Shown here piece after piece: positions 61,190 through 64,000 of a stretch of 64,000 nt of DNA (position 1 is its first letter; each line of letters begins with the position of its first letter). Made by a program: the position numbers and the translations under genes. This DNA is from Scatophagus argus (lineage: Eukaryota; Chordata; Actinopteri; Scatophagidae). The DNA is taken from NCBI RefSeq assembly GCF_020382885.2, contig NC_058510.1, positions 87,001 to 151,000 on the forward strand. Reading direction: 5' to 3'. Under the pieces are notes generated by a model. It saw only the letters and a list, made by a program, of their open reading frames with translations, made no database searches and was not told the origin of the DNA.

Positions 61190-62268
61190 GACTGTCTGTC
61201 TGACTGAAAACTGTCTCAGTATCCACAGGAAAACATCACATGTAAGTCACATGTTATCAGCAGCATGACTATAAACACATTAATACCCACCAGACTAACT
61301 CATCCTCATCTTCATCATGACAGGAAACAGTACAGACTCTCACATACTGATAGGAAGTCCACACATGTCCCTTCAAATTAAATGTCAGTCTATAGAGTCA
61401 GTTTGGTTTAGATGACTGAAATTCTTGACATGTTCAGATTTCTTGAGCATCAGGCCACAGTTTGTCATGTATGATCTATTGACAAACTGGTCTCAGACTG
61501 TCCACCTAAACTCAGGAATGATTCAGACTGAGACTCGCGTTTTTTGTTGCCGTCAAGATACATAACACTCACACCTGCACTGCAGTAAAAGAGTATTATC
61601 GTCTAAATACAAATGAAGACACATTGTGGAGTGGTGCTGCAGAGCCACATCAGAGCTACACAAGTGGAAGTAAAGTGCTAACACAGAGAGGAAAAGAAGA
61701 AGAAGAGCACCACCTGGGAAACAAAGTCAGCTTCGCAAATGATGAAAACGCAAATTTGTTCGAGGAGAGTTCAGGGAGAAACTCTGTACCAATAAGCACA
61801 ACGTTCATATGTTCATCACTTTAACGTTGGCAACGTTTGGGTTCTAATGACTTTAAACACTTCACGTAATGTGTTTGTTTATTAGATTTTCTGGTCATGA
61901 TTTGAACAGTAACTGAAGCTCACAGGTAAAAGTAGTGCAGTAAACTACAGCTACTAAAACATTAATCCAAACTATTATTCTGAAGGTCTGACCGGAAGTA
62001 TAGGAGCTGACAGCTTCAATAAGGAAACAACAAAACGTACAGAAACCCGGCGGTGATCCGCGGCCTCCCCGCCGGACTCCGAGCTTTTCTGAGCGGCTTC
62101 AGCCGCATCACGGAGCCGCTGAGAGAGACCGGGGAGTGGAGGGAGAGAACCAATCAGCCGGTACCGGTACCGAGCCTTTAAACAGCACTTACCGTGTCGG
62201 ACAACCCGCCTCACTCCGCTGACAGCGACACAACACGGAAATAATGAAGCTCCGTACTCACTGCGCAT
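51674..62268 (-). CDS. l3mbtl4: L3MBTL4, Polycomb-type chromatin reader (3 MBT, C2HC finger, SAM)
   Basis: L3MBTL proteins are nuclear repressors whose MBT repeats bind mono- and dimethyl-lysine on histones. Exons in order: 62268-62193, 60221-60156, 59417-59332, 58682-58578, 58482-58347, 58263-58172, 58048-57906, 57522-57446, 57367-57282, 57048-56938, 56849-56718, 56509-56439, 55109-54981, 54657-54580, 53932-53859, 52396-52227, 52102-52040, 51952-51674. Phases agree throughout (1,974 nt, about 657 residues; human is about 620). RSWSWQQYLNEQKAE, GFKVGMKLEGIDPLHP and HRKLLPGIAG match L3MBTL4 best. Conserved linkage with TMEM200C and PIEZO2 supports L3MBTL4 over L3MBTL3. The 62268 ATG is in frame across intron 1. 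An alternative start at 60183 would give 619 residues. Last-exon repeats extend the C-terminus. Confidence 0.9.
53859..55109 (-). CDS. l3mbtl4: l3mbtl4 finger end and inter-domain linker
   Basis: Exons 13-15 (55109-54981, 54657-54580, 53932-53859). Exon 13 completes the finger (AFGCPYSDINMRKE). Exon 14 is basic with VKTEP, which fits a sumoylation consensus (hydrophobic-K-x-E). Exon 15 (FLRVKREEEEFHVRALSP) aligns with the human linker. Exon 14 is the weakest exon; it rests on splice sites and phase. A degenerate 20-bp tandem repeat lies just upstream of the exon 13 acceptor. Confidence 0.75.
55116..55350. repeat. Degenerate 20-bp tandem repeat
   Basis: About eleven head-to-tail units near the type GACTCAGCAAAGAGAAACAT, with substitutions, in l3mbtl4 intron 12. 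Confidence 0.8.
55620..56340 (+). mobile_element. Decayed LINE 3' region
   Basis: Frames with SHSPFAMLPSDKRYTSL resemble the last residues before the end of fish LINE polymerases (LPSGRRYRSL type). Upstream sequence is too decayed to assign. It lies in l3mbtl4 intron 12, antisense to that gene. Confidence 0.4.
56439..57048 (-). CDS. l3mbtl4: l3mbtl4 MBT repeat 3 and first half of the C2HC finger
   Basis: Exons 10-12 (57048-56938, 56849-56718, 56509-56439; residues about 290-394). Exons 10-11 carry VNQKLEAVDRRNPMLIRVAT, IHYDGWSQQFDVWCD and DLHPVGWCQRTGHPLEPPP. The donor of exon 11 at 56718 is chosen over 56735 because only it keeps the frame into exon 12. Exon 12 encodes CPTPGCRGVGHIKGAKYTGH, the first three ligands of the C2HC zinc finger. 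Confidence 0.88.
57282..58048 (-). CDS. l3mbtl4: l3mbtl4 MBT repeat 2
   Basis: Exons 7-9 (58048-57906, 57522-57446, 57367-57282; residues about 188-289). FKVGMKLEAVDRKNPGLVCV, HFDNWDDTYDYW and PYIHPVGWC give the full MBT signature. The aspartate and aromatic residues (DNWDDTYDYW) that form the methyl-lysine pocket in this repeat of L3MBTL1 are present, so binding is likely kept. PNPENFLWEEYLQEV starts the linker arm to MBT3. An ACT trinucleotide tract (57680-57850) lies in intron 7. Confidence 0.92.
57675..57850. repeat. (ACT)n-type trinucleotide tract
   Basis: Eight perfect ACT units, then imperfect ACT/GCT/GAT triplets, in l3mbtl4 intron 7. Confidence 0.9.
58172..62268 (-). CDS. l3mbtl4: l3mbtl4 N-terminal part and MBT repeat 1
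   Basis: Exons 1-6 (62268-62193, 60221-60156, 59417-59332, 58682-58578, 58482-58347, 58263-58172; residues 1-187). Exon 1 is basic and unlike mammals. Exon 2 carries PPDQKRTKEEHK. Exon 3 encodes the SWSWQQYL segment that packs before MBT1. Exons 4-6 encode MBT1, with GMKLEGIDPLHPSMFCVLTV, GYRLRLHIDGYSECYDFW and SPDIRPAGWC. Exons 3 and 4 are each followed by a CA repeat in the transcript sense. Confidence 0.85.
58535..58574. repeat. (GT)n microsatellite at l3mbtl4 exon 4 donor
   Basis: About 20 GT units. In the transcript sense this is a CA repeat that begins right after the exon 4 donor. Confidence 0.95.
58909..59150 (-). mobile_element. LINE tail, minus strand, with (TCAGAA)n and A-rich tract
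   Basis: CAGAATCAGAATCAGAATCA followed by GAAAAGACTTTATTGCCATG is the reverse of a LINE 3' end. AAAATAAAAT repeats follow to about 59110. Confidence 0.6.
59297..59326. repeat. (GT)n microsatellite at l3mbtl4 exon 3 donor
   Basis: About 14 GT units; in the transcript sense a CA repeat starting five bases after the donor GT. Confidence 0.95.
59430..60150. other. l3mbtl4 intron 2
   Basis: Mostly unique sequence, with GGTTCTTTACTGAGG- and CTAGGACC-type units that faintly resemble the tmem200c minisatellite read on the other strand. No exon seen. Confidence 0.4.
60222..62192. other. l3mbtl4 intron 1
   Basis: AT-rich sequence with a (CA)n tract at 61146-61185. No further exon was recognised, and phase agreement between exons 1 and 2 does not require one. 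Confidence 0.5.
61146..61185. repeat. (CA)n microsatellite
   Basis: About 19 uninterrupted CA units in l3mbtl4 intron 1. Confidence 0.95.
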
Positions 62269-62289
62269 GCTCCCAAAGGAGGGGGGGGG

Positions 62290-62340
<51 letters not shown>

Positions 62341-62350
62341 GAAGACATGG
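62193..62350 (-). promoter_or_regulatory. l3mbtl4: Predicted l3mbtl4 promoter and first exon
   Basis: A CpG-rich island-like segment (about 62040-62280) holds exon 1 with a strong GTAAGT donor at 62192. TGCGCATGC at 62262-62270 closely resembles an NRF1 site (TGCGCATGCGC) and overlaps the candidate ATG. A purine tract (12 G then about 22 GA units) lies at 62281-62337, directly upstream in the transcript sense. The transcription start is not resolvable; if it lies inside 62260, the ATG at 60183 would be used. Confidence 0.5.
62281..62337. repeat. G12(GA)n polypurine tract
   Basis: Twelve G followed by about 22 GA units with no interruption. Confidence 0.95.
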
Positions 62351-62417
62351 AGACATGTACTAAATGTCTCGAAGAAACGCGAATGTCGCAGTGATGTGAA
62401 TTAAACGGACTTGGCGG

Positions 62418-62640
62418 ACTTGGGGGCAGCCGTGGGTGGCCTAGAGGTTGGAGAAGCGGAAACATTTGGGTGTGGTGGAGCGATTAAGCGGCTGATGTGC
62501 CCTTGAGCAAGGCACTTAACCCCCCACTGCATGTAATTTGCCAGGTGTTGCATGTGTGTTCAACTGAGGATGGGTCTGTATGTATGTATGTAAAAATATA
62601 TGTACTGTCAATAAAACTGATTCTTCTTCTTCTTCTTCTA
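62418..62640 (+). mobile_element. tRNA-derived SINE, internally deleted, (TTC)n tail
   Basis: GGGGCAGCCGTGGGTGGCCT then TAGAGGTTGGAGAAGCGG is a tRNA-like head. The B-box part is missing relative to the copy at 63433. The body TGTGCCCTTGAGCAAGGCAC follows and it ends with TTC repeats. Confidence 0.8.
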
Positions 62641-62694
62641 AATAAAGTTTGGGAAAGTCCACACGTGGAGACACGTGTGGACCGTGTATGACAA

Positions 62695-62960
62695 TTCAAT
62701 TCAAAAAACACTTTATTCGTCCCCAGGGGTCAATTTAAAGGCACACAGAGTAGTTAAAGTAATCAAGAAACCAAAAACAGCTGTGCAACAAAGCAAAGAA
62801 AATATAAGTAATATACATACTTAATAAAACAAGTCATAATATAAATCAGTGAAAATGTAAACAGACATCCCATCTGTCCATAATAAATGTCCTGTATGTG
62901 TCCTGTACATCAGATTACTGGAGCCGTGACAATACAGTTTTGAGGTACTCTACTTGAATA
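62695..62960 (-). mobile_element. LINE tail fragment
   Basis: CAATTCAAAAAACACTTTAT followed by TCGTCCCCAGGGGTCAATTT is the reverse of a fish LINE 3' end. Confidence 0.5.
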
Positions 62961-63430
62961 TTTGCTTAAGCCTTGTACTGCACAAGAGCAAGCGCTAAAT
63001 ACTGCACTTTATACTCATGAAGCATTCGATTTGTACTCGTAAGTTGTAACTCCAGACTCAGAGTGACATCACATCCGTTAAAAACAGAGTTGGATGCGTT
63101 CTGTTTGCCACAACACAAGTCAGCTTGTTTGTAACCTCATTCAGCCATCATTACTGTAGCAACATTGACCTGTTACGAGCAGCACCAGCTGATAAACAAC
63201 ACATTATGCAGCATTTTACATCTAACACGACCACAGTTGTGAGTCCACAGGCAGCAGTGAGACAGTGTTGTGTTTATGAATTACTAAACTGGACACAGAA
63301 AGACAACACTATTAAAAAATATGCAAAACCACAGCTTTTATTTACAGTCGACGCTCTGGGCAGCCATCTTGGTTTGTGAACTTGGTGTCCTTTCAGGCTG
63401 GAAGTCGAAAAACAACTCAGAAAATGACTT
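62961..63430. other. Flanking DNA, nothing recognised
   Basis: Unique sequence without a supported gene or repeat. Confidence 0.5.
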
Positions 63431-63432
63431 AT

Positions 63433-63785
63433 GGGGCAGCCGTGGCCTAGAGGTTGGAGAAGCGGCTTGTGATCGGAGGGTCACCGGTTTGATTCCCCCA
63501 CCGGACGGGCAGGAAAAATTTGGGTGCGGTGGAGTGATTAATGCGATAAAATGCCCCCCCCCCCCTTCATTAGCCGGTTGATGTGCCCTTGAGCAAGGCA
63601 CTTAACCCCCCAATATTCTGCCCACTGGCTCCTGTGTGTGTTTCACTGCATGTAATTTGTCGGGTGTTGCATGTGTGTGTTCAACTAAGGATGGGATAAA
63701 TGCAGTAGTAAAATTCAGTATGTGTGTATGCAAAAATATATATATACTGCCAATAAAAGTTGATTCTTCTTCTTCTTCTTCTAAA
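63433..63785 (+). mobile_element. tRNA-derived SINE, plus strand, (TTC)n tail
   Basis: The head has an A box (TGGCCTAGAGGTTGG) and a B box (GGTTTGATTCC), then TTTGGGTGCGGTGGAG and TGTGCCCTTGAGCAAGGCAC. The tail ends TTGATTCTTCTTCTTC. It is more complete than the copy at 62418. Confidence 0.88.
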
Positions 63786-64000
63786 AATCGAATGCAGCCT
63801 CTTCTGACATCTTCAATTACTTTTAGGATGGGGAGGATGTGATAGACTTTAAAAATAAAACTACTGTTAAATATTAAAGCTGTGTTCTCCAACAGTTTGG
63901 TCTTACAGAGAGCAGCTTGTGAAGGTCAGCTCCTCTAAACTTTCATCTCAGTAAATGTTCACATGTGCTTCACTACTTCACTACTCCTCCTTTTCCTTTA

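Noticed and set aside
51674..62268. L3MBTL3 (with TMEM200A) instead of L3MBTL4 (with TMEM200C)
   Set aside because: Both pairs are linked in vertebrates. [13 protein letters not shown] in the TMEM200 protein, KIYNSILMF and the WSW exon in the MBT protein, and the PIEZO2 neighbour favour the chromosome 18 pair.

Overview
This is a stretch of vertebrate nuclear DNA, almost certainly from a ray-finned (teleost) fish. Three multi-exon protein genes are resolved with GT-AG splice junctions and consistent reading phase. Introns are short and packed with CA/TG microsatellites, CTGT tracts, degenerate minisatellites and fish-type LINE, SINE, Tc1, Penelope and hAT remnants. No bacterial, plasmid, phage or CRISPR feature was seen.

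Layout. (1) Positions 931-36403, plus strand: a complete gene for the mechanically gated cation channel PIEZO2, which I resolve into 56 coding exons (about 2,802 codons). Exon phases agree from the start codon to the TGA stop. A CCAAT/GC-box promoter and two upstream ORFs precede it. (2) Positions 36404-41617: intergenic DNA with the piezo2 poly(A) signal, minisatellites, an 18-bp-arm hairpin, a hAT transposase remnant and a LINE fragment. (3) Positions 41618-47235, minus strand: tmem200c, a two-pass membrane protein, here split into four coding exons. Its long last intron holds a minisatellite broken up by a LINE tail, a solo LTR, another LINE and a TTAA-flanked element. (4) Positions 47316-51673: SINE, LINE tails and simple repeats. 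(5) Positions 51674-62268, minus strand: l3mbtl4, a Polycomb-type chromatin reader with three MBT repeats, a C2HC finger and a SAM domain. I resolve 18 coding exons (about 657 codons), with a promoter-like segment near 62.2-62.35 kb. (6) The last 1.7 kb holds two tRNA-derived SINEs and a LINE tail.

How they fit together. The genes do not share a pathway: one is an ion channel, one a small membrane protein and one a histone-methyl-lysine reader. The common thread is ancestral linkage, because PIEZO2, TMEM200C and L3MBTL4 all lie on the short arm of human chromosome 18. This supports the orthology calls, including L3MBTL4 over L3MBTL3 and TMEM200C over TMEM200A. I found no clearly undescribed molecular system. 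The most unusual points are a 100-nt piezo2 intron made of complementary CA-rich and TG-rich halves, a splice acceptor that sits in a LINE tail, introns inside the normally uninterrupted TMEM200C reading frame, and a layered set of transposon insertions in one tmem200c intron.
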